16,880 nt of DNA from CAZGLR01 sp964526635 (GCA_964526635.1 CAZGLR010000072.1:1-16880); one strand, 5' to 3'; positions 7,633 to 15,178 are shown, numbered from the stretch's first letter. Program-made: numbers and translations. Notes: generated by a model not told the origin, from the letters alone.

Positions 7633-7875
7633 ATGGATTCTGGTTTTGAGACTAAGATCCTGATATGCGCCGACTGTGAAGAGGAATTTGTTTTCACCGT
7701 TGCGGCTCAGGAGTATTTTGCAGAAAAGGGATATACGGAAGATCCCAAGTTGTGCAAATCATGCTATATGAATCGAAAACGCGATAAGCGAGTTGCACAT
7801 CAGGATCGCGGAGGCGGGGGATCATTCTCCAACTATTCTGCACAACAAAATGGCTATGACCATCACGGCCCCTGA
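7633..7875 (+). CDS. Small zinc-ribbon protein with glycine-rich tail
   Basis: This 80-residue protein has CADC at 12-15 and CKSC at 41-44, a four-cysteine zinc ribbon. Between them lies EEFVFTVAAQEYFAEKGYTEDPKLC, which matches the usual pattern of the probable zinc-ribbon family (zf-trcl type; related proteins read EFvFT..EQ.fya.KG....P..C). A basic stretch (NRKRDKR) and a low-complexity tail (DRGGGGSFSNYSAQQNGYD) suggest nucleic-acid binding, but no function is established. It has a purine-rich Shine-Dalgarno GAGAGGGG, its own promoter, and a leader of about 80 nt. It is transcribed alone and converges on the M6 protease gene. It is a small cytoplasmic protein with no signal peptide. Confidence 0.8.
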   Translation: MDSGFETKILICADCEEEFVFTVAAQEYFAEKGYTEDPKLCKSCYMNRKRDKRVAHQDRGGGGSFSNYSAQQNGYDHHGP

Positions 7876-7893
7876 TGAGACATCAGAGGCCGT
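7865..7893 (+). terminator. Strong stem-loop between convergent genes (possible bidirectional terminator)
   Basis: ACGGCC-C-CTGATG-AGA-CATCAG-A-GGCCGT is a 12-bp stem with one C/A mismatch and a 3-base loop, overlapping the stop codon of the zinc-ribbon gene. The M6 protease gene converges on it and ends 58 bp away. Neither strand has a T-run after the stem, so classical intrinsic termination is uncertain; a Rho-blocking or RNA-stabilising role is equally possible. Confidence 0.5.
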
Positions 7894-7950
7894 CGATGAA
7901 CTACAACTGAATTACTACCGAAAGACCTGCGGTATTGCTATTGCATATGG

Positions 7951-9654
7951 CTATTTGACCAGCAGCATCTTTTTCACCTGTCGGTTATCGTCTGATATCA
8001 GGCGATAGAAATACACACCACTGACGACGCGGTGGCCGGTATCGGCGGTACCGTCCCAGACGGTCGAGTGGTTTCCGGCGGTGTAGTAATCGTCCACCAG
8101 TGTCGTTACCTTTTCGCCCAGCACATTGAAGACAGTCAGGTTGACGTCGGTTGCCGTATCCAGAGTGAAATCGATTCGGGTGACCGGATTAAACGGATTC
8201 GGATAATTCTGGGCCAGTTCGAATTGCGGCAAAACCGGATTGTCGTCATCAGCATCGGCGGAAAAGGTCACGGCAAAATCGGCGGTCATGGTCGCGCCGG
8301 ATGATGAAACATCGGTGATAGCGACAAAACTCCCGGAACCATCGTAACTCTCACTGCCGGGTGTGCTTGCATCATTGAAGGTCCTGATATTGTAGGCCCC
8401 GGGATAGGGGTCGCCGGAGTTGCCGCTCGAGGTGTTCTGTTCCAGTTGGAAGAAGCCATCGGCCTGTTCCAGGGCCACCCGGTAATGACCGAACGAAGAA
8501 TGACCGGGGTACCATTCATTGTCATTGTGGGACAGATCATCATCAACATGCCAGATCAATAATCCATCGCCGGGCAGGGTGGCATCATATCCTGTTCGCT
8601 GCCGGTTTTCGACCAGATAGTATTCATCACCGGCCTCGCCGGTAGCCCACACCTTATAAATGCTCTGATTGGTTTCCACCTGCGGAATTGACAAATCGTT
8701 TTGATTGGTTGTGATAACTGTCGGAGTTACCCAGCCGAGCTGAATTTTCGACCAGGCATCGAAATGCGACGGTGAACTGCCCAGGGAACCGTTCCAACTA
8801 CCGGCGGCCATGATAGACCATTTGCCGACACCCTGACTGCTGTAATCACGATCATAGAGGTCGGGAAGGCCAAAGGCATGCCCCAGTTCATGCGCAATCA
8901 CGCCAATTGTCATATCGCCGGGGGAAACCCAGTATTCCGGGACAACCGTATAGTTGTACACATAGACACCGTCTTTAAGCCGTGGTGAAATACTCCATTT
9001 ATGCGACCACATATCGGTCGTGTTTCCGGTGTATTCGGCACCGCGACCGGCATGGACAATAATGACCAGGTCGACATAATTGTCGCCATCGTTGTCATAA
9101 TCGGAGAAGTCAACCGACGCATCGACCAGATCAACAACATCCTCGCACATCTTCAGGGAGTTGTTCGGGTAGGGCGAATCGGTGCCGTAATTATTGTCGA
9201 CATAATAGTCATACGTCTGCGGCGCCCGCACCCAGCCGGCAACCGATGGCAATTGATCGGTAGTCATATCAAGTTGGCCATAGGAGTTTTCCTGATAAAA
9301 ATGGCGTACCGAACCGGAGGAATTATTGAAAATTAATGTATCAAAATACTCCGGAGCGACCGCCGCGGTATTATCAGAAAAATCGACCAGAATACAAAGG
9401 GCCTTCCAGGTACCGGTAGCTGCCGGCGTTTTGACGGGGCCACCTGTCTGGGATTGCATATGGGCCGGTCGTTCAGCTTCATCGACAGTAGTAAAGGGCA
9501 TCTGTATTTCGCCGCGATCGATTTTTTCCTGCACATCAGGATGCGGCGGCATATGGGCCAGGCTTGTATTCGGGCTGCATAACAGGATCAGTCCGAGAAT
9601 TGCAACCGCAGTGAGGATGTACTGCGTTTTCGGGATAATCATGTTGGCTTTCAT
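7951..9654 (-). CDS. M6-family secreted metalloprotease with T9SS C-terminal sorting domain
   Basis: With the ATG at 9654 the product is 567 residues. This start is chosen because GGGGAG (9662-9667) lies 7 nt upstream; an ATG at 9660 and a TTG at 9678 are alternatives. A signal peptide (YILTAVAILGLILLCS, cleavage near SLA-H) is followed by the immune-inhibitor-A-like M6 domain. Its zinc motif is HELGHAFGLPDLYD at about 255-268 (HExxHxxGxxD), with the downstream WSIMAAGSW Met-turn. Acidic DNDGDNYVD may bind calcium. The last 90 residues begin QNYPNPFNP and end GVYFYRLISDDNRQVKKMLLVK, a T9SS type A / FlgD-like sorting domain. The precursor should cross the outer membrane through the Por system and lose this tail. 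It has its own sigma54-type promoter. Substrate unknown. Confidence 0.92.
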   Translation of the reverse strand: MKANMIIPKTQYILTAVAILGLILLCSPNTSLAHMPPHPDVQEKIDRGEIQMPFTTVDEAERPAHMQSQTGGPVKTPAATGTWKALCILVDFSDNTAAVAPEYFDTLIFNNSSGSVRHFYQENSYGQLDMTTDQLPSVAGWVRAPQTYDYYVDNNYGTDSPYPNNSLKMCEDVVDLVDASVDFSDYDNDGDNYVDLVIIVHAGRGAEYTGNTTDMWSHKWSISPRLKDGVYVYNYTVVPEYWVSPGDMTIGVIAHELGHAFGLPDLYDRDYSSQGVGKWSIMAAGSWNGSLGSSPSHFDAWSKIQLGWVTPTVITTNQNDLSIPQVETNQSIYKVWATGEAGDEYYLVENRQRTGYDATLPGDGLLIWHVDDDLSHNDNEWYPGHSSFGHYRVALEQADGFFQLEQNTSSGNSGDPYPGAYNIRTFNDASTPGSESYDGSGSFVAITDVSSSGATMTADFAVTFSADADDDNPVLPQFELAQNYPNPFNPVTRIDFTLDTATDVNLTVFNVLGEKVTTLVDDYYTAGNHSTVWDGTADTGHRVVSGVYFYRLISDDNRQVKKMLLVK

Positions 9655-9661
9655 CTTCATG

Positions 9662-9667
9662 CTCCCC
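9662..9667 (-). promoter_or_regulatory. Ribosome binding site deciding the M6 protease start
   Basis: On the minus strand GGGGAG is 7 nt from the ATG at 9654 but only 1 nt from the ATG at 9660, which favours the downstream start. Confidence 0.65.
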
Positions 9668-9705
9668 TGTTTTGGCAATGTGTTTTTGTCACCTGCTTTC
9701 TACTT

Positions 9706-9721
9706 TGCAAAGATTGTTCCA
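9706..9721 (-). promoter_or_regulatory. Sigma54 (-24/-12) promoter of the M6 protease
   Basis: Minus-strand TGGAAC-AATCT-TTGCA matches TGGCAC-N5-TTGC(A/T) at all but one defined base. It keeps GG and GC separated by exactly 10 bp. The start is predicted near 9695, giving a leader of about 40 nt. The shared 24-bp element at 9793-9816 is centred near -110, the usual distance for an enhancer-binding-protein site. No competing sigma70 promoter was evident in this 246-bp gap. Confidence 0.65.
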
Positions 9722-9792
9722 GCCGGGAGGGAATTTGTAAGCTGCTGTATGGCATGTGGATATGTGCGGGTGGTCGCTGACAGGACGGCGGC

Positions 9793-9816
9793 GAGTATGG
9801 GATTGCTCCCACAGGT
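9793..9816 (-). promoter_or_regulatory. Copy A of the shared upstream element (putative enhancer-binding-protein site)
   Basis: The element has the core GGANNAATCCCATA and contains the inverted repeat TGGGA-4-TCCCA (9798-9811). It matches copy B at 13428-13451 at 20 of 24 positions. Each copy is 85-87 bp upstream of the -12 GC of its own sigma54-type promoter. Binding by a sigma54 activator is inferred; the likeness and spacing are seen directly. Confidence 0.6.
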
Positions 9817-9838
9817 ATAGGGCTGACCTGGGAGGTAC

Positions 9839-9871
9839 AAAAAAACGGCCGCCGGTAAATCCGGCGACCGT
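9839..9871 (-). terminator. Intrinsic terminator of the lipoprotein/barrel operon
   Basis: Read on the minus strand, ACGGTCGCCGG (9871-9861), loop ATTTA, CCGGCGGCCGT (9855-9845) gives an 11-bp stem with a single G-U pair, followed by seven T (9845-9839). It begins about 30 bp after the barrel stop codon. It also separates this operon from the M6 protease promoter. Confidence 0.93.
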
Positions 9872-9900
9872 CTCCTGCTGTCCACGATGAGTGACACAGA

Positions 9901-11195
9901 TTAGAGTCTGAGTCCGATTCCAACGGCAAGGTTCAAACCCTTGCCGGCGGACGAACTTATGGCGTTGTAATTGGCGGCGGCGATATCAATGTTGATCAAA
10001 GACAAATCCAGCCCGAAGCCGGCCGAATAGGTCGTTCCCTGTTTGCCGCCGACACCGAAACCGGCGCGAAGCGGCAAAAAGCCGATCAAGCGCAGTTCCG
10101 CGCCGCCGGAAATGCGGGGAGAGGTGCTGACCCCGGCGCCATCGCGGAAACCCTGCTCCCAGTCAAAGGCATACTTGAACGATCCCGTCACTTTAGCGAT
10201 ACCGGCGTGCAGGGTGGAGGGCAGTTCCGAGGTAAACGCCTCGACATCATATGTGGAATCCGAAGAATTTATGATGTCATCATCACCCATATTGATGATT
10301 GTCATGGTATCGAAAGCAAATTCATACAGGTGTTCTTCGGTGTTCTTGTCCCAGGTCATGGAACTGAAGAAGTTGAATAACGTCACACCAACCGTGTAAT
10401 CTTTATTCAACTGGAGAGTCGCACCGAAGTCGACGGCATACCCCGAACCACCCGTGGCGGTTCGGGCTTTCATGCTGCCGGCCCCCTCGAAGCCGCCGAC
10501 GTCGTCGCCCTGCCAGCANNNNNNNNNNCGAAGCCAGTGGCCAAAGTGGCGGCGTGGCCATCGAGTTCCAGCACTTCTTCATACCAGAGGCCATAGAGAT
10601 AGCGACCCGTTGCACCGACCGAAAGCTGGCGGTCCCCGGCGGCAAAAATGCGCTTACCCCAGGAGAGATTGGCTGAGGCCACGCTGTAGGACTCAGCGTA
10701 CATATTGCTGAGATCCAGCGTGTCGGCAATCGTGTTGCCGTCGAGCAGAAGCTCCAATGGTGCCCGGCCGAGATTAATATCAGCGGCACTGGTGTTGGAA
10801 AAAGAGATGGCCATGTTGCCCATGCCAATCGACATGACCGTGGCGCTGAGATCGACATTGAGTTTCAAGCCCTCGTCAGGGATTTTACCCAGTAGTTCAT
10901 CTTTCTCGGCTTCCGACAACGTCGCTCCGGTGTATTCGTTGTAATCATCCAGAGAGAAGCTGTTGTTGGAAATCGACAGCCCCAGGCCGACCAGCTGGAT
11001 GCCGTTCTGGCGATGCCGCTGGAGGCCGAGGTTGGCCGGGTTGAACGATGGGCACTCATATCCCTTGGCCAGCCCGATATATGATCCGGCCATGGCCGTG
11101 GCCCGGGCATTATCCAGTCCCGTGGCGCCGGACAGGCTGGTAAAAAGTACCAGGCACAGGCCGGTGATTAACATAGTTGTTGTCAGGGTTTTCAT
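9901..11195 (-). CDS. Outer-membrane beta-barrel protein (FadL/PorV- or DUF5723-like), interrupted by an assembly gap
   Basis: The protein starts with a signal peptide (MKTLTTTMLITGLCLVLFTSLSGA) and continues GLDNARATAMAGSYIGLAKGYECPSFNPANLGL, an opening like that of PorV/FadL-type barrels (A-MG..y...a....s.NPA.L). Many amphipathic strands follow, ending GKGLNLAVGIGLRL. Ten N at 10519-10528 split it. Before the gap the frame reads HAATLATGF; after it WQGDDVGGFEGAGS then MKARTATGG in another frame. The break is therefore an artefact of gap length, and the true gap should be 2 modulo 3. The start at 11195 is preferred because GGGGG lies 5 nt upstream and the signal peptide begins there. An ATG at 11234 overlapping the lipoprotein stop would add 13 polar residues. 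Role unknown; PorV-type barrels serve T9SS export. Confidence 0.75.
10519..10528. other. Assembly gap (10 N) inside the beta-barrel gene
   Basis: Ten N replace real sequence. Coding continues on both sides but in different frames, so ten is a placeholder rather than the true length. Confidence 0.97.
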
Positions 11196-11230
11196 GATTT
11201 CCCCCACGTCTGTTTGGATGGCCAGAGTTT

Positions 11231-13291
11231 TCATTCGTCATCATCCTCGAAAAGGTCTTCACTGACGGTGACATCCACTTCAAGATAGCCGTGAATATGC
11301 AGCGAATCTGTCGGCGACATCTTTACCGTCTGACCGTTGGTTCCCAGCATCGTGATCAACTGGCCCATCCAGAGCGTATCGCTCTTCAGGATTTGCAGAT
11401 CTATGGAATCGAGAACAATCGTGTTTTCAGAAACTGATGCTGATGCCACAGTGCCATCGGGATTGAGATTACCGGCCGTGACAGTAATCGGACCCAGTGA
11501 AACAACATCAGGATGCGACGCCACATACAGGCTGGCCGAATCCGGACTCAGAAGCAATTCGACCGAGACTCCGACCGGCAGATGGTTTCCCACCGTGGCG
11601 TTGAAGATGGCGACTTTAAGCGCATTGACGATATTGTCGTCGAGGTCCATCTCGGTGTCTTCGAACTCACCCTCGATGACAGTCGAATCAATGATCATCT
11701 CCAGCGGCGATGATATCCGTATCGAGGCAACGACGAAATCATCGGGATTAATCGACCCGGCGGTGACGCCATCGCCAAATGTCGCCTGGCCGGTGACGGT
11801 GATTACTTCCGGAATCGGATTCAGGAAATCCCCGACAGCACTATCAGTGATGATTGTGGTGACGGGGCTTTGCGGCGTACCGGGTGCAATGACGCCCGTG
11901 AGGACTCTGTTCTGTCCGCCGTCGCCGTTGACCTCGACATACAAACTGCCGGGAATATTGACGGTATTGATGATCTCGAGTGTCAGCACTGCGGCGGGAA
12001 GCTGCACTGCTTCGAGACCCGTCGGGACATCGATTTCTTCCTGAATATCGTCAAAATCGGCGGTTGTCTGACCGATGATGCCCTCGACTGAAGAAAGCGC
12101 CAGACCGGTAATGCCGGCTGATACCGCGATGTTGTCATCGGCGTCGATAGTTACCAGGGCGCCGGATGAATTGACAATTGCCTGCGCCTCAACCGAAATA
12201 TCCTGCGGCAAAACCTGATCGACCGGTTCAAGCGTATAACCGGTCAAGGGATAGTTGTTGTTGATGGACGAATACGGCGCCACGACCTGCGTGATGGTAA
12301 AGACCTGATCAGAGAGGTTTTTGATATCGGGCAATGTGATGGTGACGGTATCTTCCAGCGCCGTGTTATTGGTTACCGATAAGGCTAGTGAACCGGAAGA
12401 CAAAATTGCCCGCTGCAACAGGTGGTCGCTGTCGATGCTGACCGCCTCGGTGAAATCGCGCGATTGCCGCGGGATGGCTGCGGTCGCCGAGGAAACCTGC
12501 AAGCCCGACGGCATCCCGACTCCGGCCGAGAGGGTCGGATTACCGGAAGCGAAGGTCGTTGTCGCAACGGTATGGCAGTAGATTTCCAGCGCCAGTTGAT
12601 TGGAGATCGTCTGACCGGCCAGATCAGTTGTATCGATTGTCGATGATCCGGCCGGGATCGCTCCGAGCTGGCTGGTGGTAACTACGCTGTTGCCATTGCC
12701 GGCATCAAGAATAGTCAAATTGACCGTATCGAGATCGATACCGAAATCGTTGACAATCGTCGATACCAGTTCACCAACGGAGATGGTGGCACTGCTGTAA
12801 TCACCGAAAGGATCAAGGGTGGTCGTGATCGTGAAACCAGTGTCAGGAATAATGCCACTGGCCAAAATCGCCGGATCGATGTAATCACTTAAGGCGATTG
12901 TTTCAGACATATCGCTGAACGGATCAAGGGCGATAACACCCAGTGACTCGGCCACTGAGGCGGAAACATCATCTATGGTAAACGAGGCATCAATGATGAT
13001 TGTATCCAGCGTCGTTTCATAGAAAAAGACCGGATTTCCGGTTGAGTCGATAGTTAGGTTTTCCTGATCGATCTTTTCGATCAGCTCTTCCATATCCCAC
13101 GTTTTATTGGTCAATGGAACAACCAGATTGGTATCAAAGGTCGGCGCTTCCGGCTTCTTGATCGTACACTGAACCAGTGTCAGAAACAGAAATACGATCA
13201 TAACGAAGCAGAACGAATGTCCGGCCAGATTGAGAAGCCGTACCCCCAGGCTTCTTTTGGGTTCTTTGCGTTTTTTCTTTCGCGAAGCCAT
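11231..13291 (-). CDS. Large predicted surface lipoprotein of unknown function
   Basis: I do not recognise a characterised family. The 686-residue product starts with a long basic n-region (MASRKKKRKEPKRS), then a hydrophobic stretch FCFVMIVFLFLTLVQC ending at Cys42, a possible lipobox with an unusual Gln at -1. The mature part opens CTIKKPEAPTFDTNLVVPLTNKTW, a form seen at the start of uncharacterised FCB-group envelope proteins. The rest is rich in Thr, Ser, Val and Asp with beta-strand periodicity, few charged or aromatic residues, and an acidic end (EDLFEDDDE). GGGGG lies 4 nt before the ATG. It is first in the operon; its stop overlaps an upstream ATG of the barrel gene by 4 bp, so the two may work as an outer-membrane pair. 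If the Cys is not lipidated, the hydrophobic stretch would be a signal anchor. Confidence 0.7.
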   Translation of the reverse strand: MASRKKKRKEPKRSLGVRLLNLAGHSFCFVMIVFLFLTLVQCTIKKPEAPTFDTNLVVPLTNKTWDMEELIEKIDQENLTIDSTGNPVFFYETTLDTIIIDASFTIDDVSASVAESLGVIALDPFSDMSETIALSDYIDPAILASGIIPDTGFTITTTLDPFGDYSSATISVGELVSTIVNDFGIDLDTVNLTILDAGNGNSVVTTSQLGAIPAGSSTIDTTDLAGQTISNQLALEIYCHTVATTTFASGNPTLSAGVGMPSGLQVSSATAAIPRQSRDFTEAVSIDSDHLLQRAILSSGSLALSVTNNTALEDTVTITLPDIKNLSDQVFTITQVVAPYSSINNNYPLTGYTLEPVDQVLPQDISVEAQAIVNSSGALVTIDADDNIAVSAGITGLALSSVEGIIGQTTADFDDIQEEIDVPTGLEAVQLPAAVLTLEIINTVNIPGSLYVEVNGDGGQNRVLTGVIAPGTPQSPVTTIITDSAVGDFLNPIPEVITVTGQATFGDGVTAGSINPDDFVVASIRISSPLEMIIDSTVIEGEFEDTEMDLDDNIVNALKVAIFNATVGNHLPVGVSVELLLSPDSASLYVASHPDVVSLGPITVTAGNLNPDGTVASASVSENTIVLDSIDLQILKSDTLWMGQLITMLGTNGQTVKMSPTDSLHIHGYLEVDVTVSEDLFEDDDE

Positions 13292-13338
13292 GATTCCCCC
13301 AAGGCTGACGTGTTGACAATGGTATTCACAACTCAGCC

Positions 13339-13354
13339 TGCAAGGGGCGTGCCG
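13339..13354 (-). promoter_or_regulatory. Sigma54 (-24/-12) promoter of the lipoprotein/barrel operon
   Basis: Minus-strand CGGCAC-GCCCC-TTGCA matches TGGCAC-N5-TTGC(A/T) except for the first T. The invariant GG and GC are exactly 10 bp apart, and the predicted start is near 13328. The 24-bp element at 13428-13451 is centred near -112, almost the same distance as for the M6 protease promoter. Confidence 0.65.
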
Positions 13355-13427
13355 AAGTCAGCCGGAGCAGTATTGTGTTGCCTGGTAACAGATTAGCGGC
13401 TTGTCACACAAGACGTCCTCAGGGTGG

Positions 13428-13451
13428 GAATATGGGATTATTCCTACAGGT
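13428..13451 (-). promoter_or_regulatory. Copy B of the shared upstream element (putative enhancer-binding-protein site)
   Basis: It is identical to copy A (9793-9816) at 20 of 24 positions; all four differences are transitions. It retains the core GGANNAATCCCATA, but its inverted repeat is less perfect (TGGGA against TTCCTA). It lies in a divergent region and could in principle also affect the M32 gene. Confidence 0.6.
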
Positions 13452-13604
13452 GTTGGAAGGTCATCTGTCTGTTCGGATATCATAAAGTGGGGGAAATCGC
13501 TGCCGGAGGTTTGCCTTTTTTACTGCTTTGACTTACATTCACGGCACTAATATCGGCAAATGAAATCTATCTATACGACCGGCAGTCTTTTGCGCCGGAT
13601 TTGT

Positions 13605-13610
13605 AAGGAG
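13605..13610 (+). promoter_or_regulatory. Ribosome binding site of the M32 carboxypeptidase
   Basis: AAGGAG is 5 nt before the ATG at 13616, a near-consensus Shine-Dalgarno that fixes this start. Confidence 0.8.
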
Positions 13611-13615
13611 AAGTT

Positions 13616-15130
13616 ATGACCCCGAAAGAAGCATACGATGAACTGGTCAAACGAACCCAGGAGATATCGACTCTGAGCACCTGTCAGGCGGTTCTCGAAT
13701 GGGATCATCAGGTGCACATGCCGCCGCAGGGAGCCGAAATGCGCGCCCGCGCCACCAGCTACCTGGCCGGTTTGATTCACGAGAAGACGGTCGATCCAAA
13801 GATCGGCGAACTGCTTTCGATTATAGAAGGGTCGGATATCGTCTCCGAATCCGACTCGATCGAGGCCGCCAATATTCGTGAAATGCGCCATGGCTACAAC
13901 AAGGAAACCAAGCTACCCAAGGAACTCGTTGAGGAATTTAATCGCGAGACCGCTCTGGCACATCATGTCTGGGCCGAAGCCCGGAAGAAAAGCGATTTCA
14001 AGAAATTCGAACCCTCGCTGGAAAAAATCATCAAACTCTGCAATCGGGTGGCGGAAGCCTATGGTTACGAGGACGAACCCTATGACGCCCTGCTGGACAA
14101 CTACGAACCCGGTATGACCGCCAAAGAGGTCGAGGCGGTCTTCACCCCATTGCGCAGTGATCTGGTCAGGCTCCTGGAGAAAATCACCGCAGCCCGAAAC
14201 GTCCCGGACGAAAGCATTGTCGAACGCGACTATGATGTCGATAAACAGAAGATTCTCGGCGAGATGGTCTCGGCGTCAATGGGCTACGACTATACCGCCG
14301 GACGGCTCGATGAATCGACGCATCCGTTTACTATTGGCTTTGGACCCGGCGATACCCGCATTACCACCCGGTATAATCCGAAACGGCTCAACGACGCCCT
14401 GTTCGGGACGATCCATGAAACCGGGCACGCTCTTTATGAGATGGGTATCGACAAGAAGAAACATTTCGGAACACCCTGCGGCCAGTCGGCTTCGCTGGGT
14501 ATCCATGAATCACAGTCACGGATGTGGGAAAATTTGGTCGGTCGCAGTAAACCGTTTTGGGAATACTACTACCCTCTGGTTAAAAATCTCTTCCGTGATT
14601 CGTTGGGTGATGTCTCGCTTGATGACTTCTATGGCGCTATCAATTTCGTGAAGCCGTCGTACATCCGTGTCGAGGCCGATGAAGTCACTTATAGCCTGCA
14701 CATCATGCTGCGCTTCGAACTCGAGCGGGCCATCATGAAGGGTGAAATCAAGGTTGCCGATATTCCCGGTGAATGGAATAGCCGCTTCAAGAAATATTTC
14801 GGGATCGACGTTGATCACGATGCCCACGGCTGCCTGCAGGACGTGCACTGGTCGGCCGGCCTGTTCGGCTATTTCCCGACCTATGCGTTGGGCAATATCT
14901 ATGCCTCGCAGTTCTTCGCCAAAGCAATGGAAGACATCTCCGATCTGCATGATAAATTTCGTCGGGGAGAGTTGTTGCCGTTGCGCGAATGGCTCCGTGA
15001 GAACATCCACATTCATGGCCAGCGGTATCGGGCGATGGATTTGTGTGAGAAGGTCACCGGTGAGCGTATTTCAGCCAAACCGATGCTGGCGTATTTCGAG
15101 AAGAAATACAGCGATATCTACGGGTTTTAG
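13616..15130 (+). CDS. M32-family metallocarboxypeptidase
   Basis: The 504-residue protein has the standard length of the family, which removes C-terminal residues from peptides in the cytoplasm using a bound metal ion. Family motifs are in order: HPFTIGFGPGDTRITTRY at about 236-253, the metal site HETGH at 267-271, and HESQSRMWEN at 297-306 with Glu298 as third ligand. IRVEADEVTYSLHI follows at about 351-364, then GYFPTYALGNIYASQFF near the C-terminus. The active-site set is complete. There is no signal peptide, so this protease is intracellular, unlike the two exported proteases nearby. The queT-like gene follows 48 bp downstream on the same strand. It probably serves peptide turnover. Confidence 0.96.
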   Translation: MTPKEAYDELVKRTQEISTLSTCQAVLEWDHQVHMPPQGAEMRARATSYLAGLIHEKTVDPKIGELLSIIEGSDIVSESDSIEAANIREMRHGYNKETKLPKELVEEFNRETALAHHVWAEARKKSDFKKFEPSLEKIIKLCNRVAEAYGYEDEPYDALLDNYEPGMTAKEVEAVFTPLRSDLVRLLEKITAARNVPDESIVERDYDVDKQKILGEMVSASMGYDYTAGRLDESTHPFTIGFGPGDTRITTRYNPKRLNDALFGTIHETGHALYEMGIDKKKHFGTPCGQSASLGIHESQSRMWENLVGRSKPFWEYYYPLVKNLFRDSLGDVSLDDFYGAINFVKPSYIRVEADEVTYSLHIMLRFELERAIMKGEIKVADIPGEWNSRFKKYFGIDVDHDAHGCLQDVHWSAGLFGYFPTYALGNIYASQFFAKAMEDISDLHDKFRRGELLPLREWLRENIHIHGQRYRAMDLCEKVTGERISAKPMLAYFEKKYSDIYGF

Positions 15131-15142
15131 GCAACCTATTGT

Positions 15143-15169
15143 ACGGCGTCGGGTCAATCTCGGCGCCGT
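15143..15169 (+). terminator. Weak hairpin between the M32 and queT-like genes
   Basis: ACGGCG (15143-15148) and CGCCGT (15164-15169) form a 6-bp GC-rich stem with a 15-nt loop, followed by TTTCATATCT. It could be a leaky terminator after the carboxypeptidase gene or a leader structure that limits translation of the next gene, whose ATG is only 10 nt away. Confidence 0.3.
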
Positions 15170-15178
15170 TTCATATCT

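Larger units (their letters stand above)
13292..13615. other. Divergent intergenic region of 324 bp
   Basis: It holds the sigma54-type promoter and upstream element of the lipoprotein operon (minus strand). On the plus side, for the M32 gene, TTGACT at 13528-13533 and TAATAT at 13548-13553 are only 14 bp apart, too close for a confident sigma70 promoter. CCGGC/GCCGG in 13579-13598 could make a weak 5-bp hairpin. No gene is visible. Confidence 0.6.

Noticed and set aside
11337..12044. 235-codon open frame on the plus strand
   Set aside because: It is antisense to the lipoprotein gene, has no signal or motif, and its Ser/Thr-rich composition is explained by the opposite strand.
13489..13504. 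GG-N10-GC arrangement on the plus strand ahead of the M32 gene
   Set aside because: The flanking bases do not fit TGGCAC or TTGC, and the 24-bp element would be only about 50 bp upstream, so I judge it chance.
15131..15178. preQ1 riboswitch ahead of the queT-like gene
   Set aside because: The leader is only 48 nt and lacks the A-rich tail and conserved stem-loop sequence of preQ1-I; only a simple GC hairpin is present.
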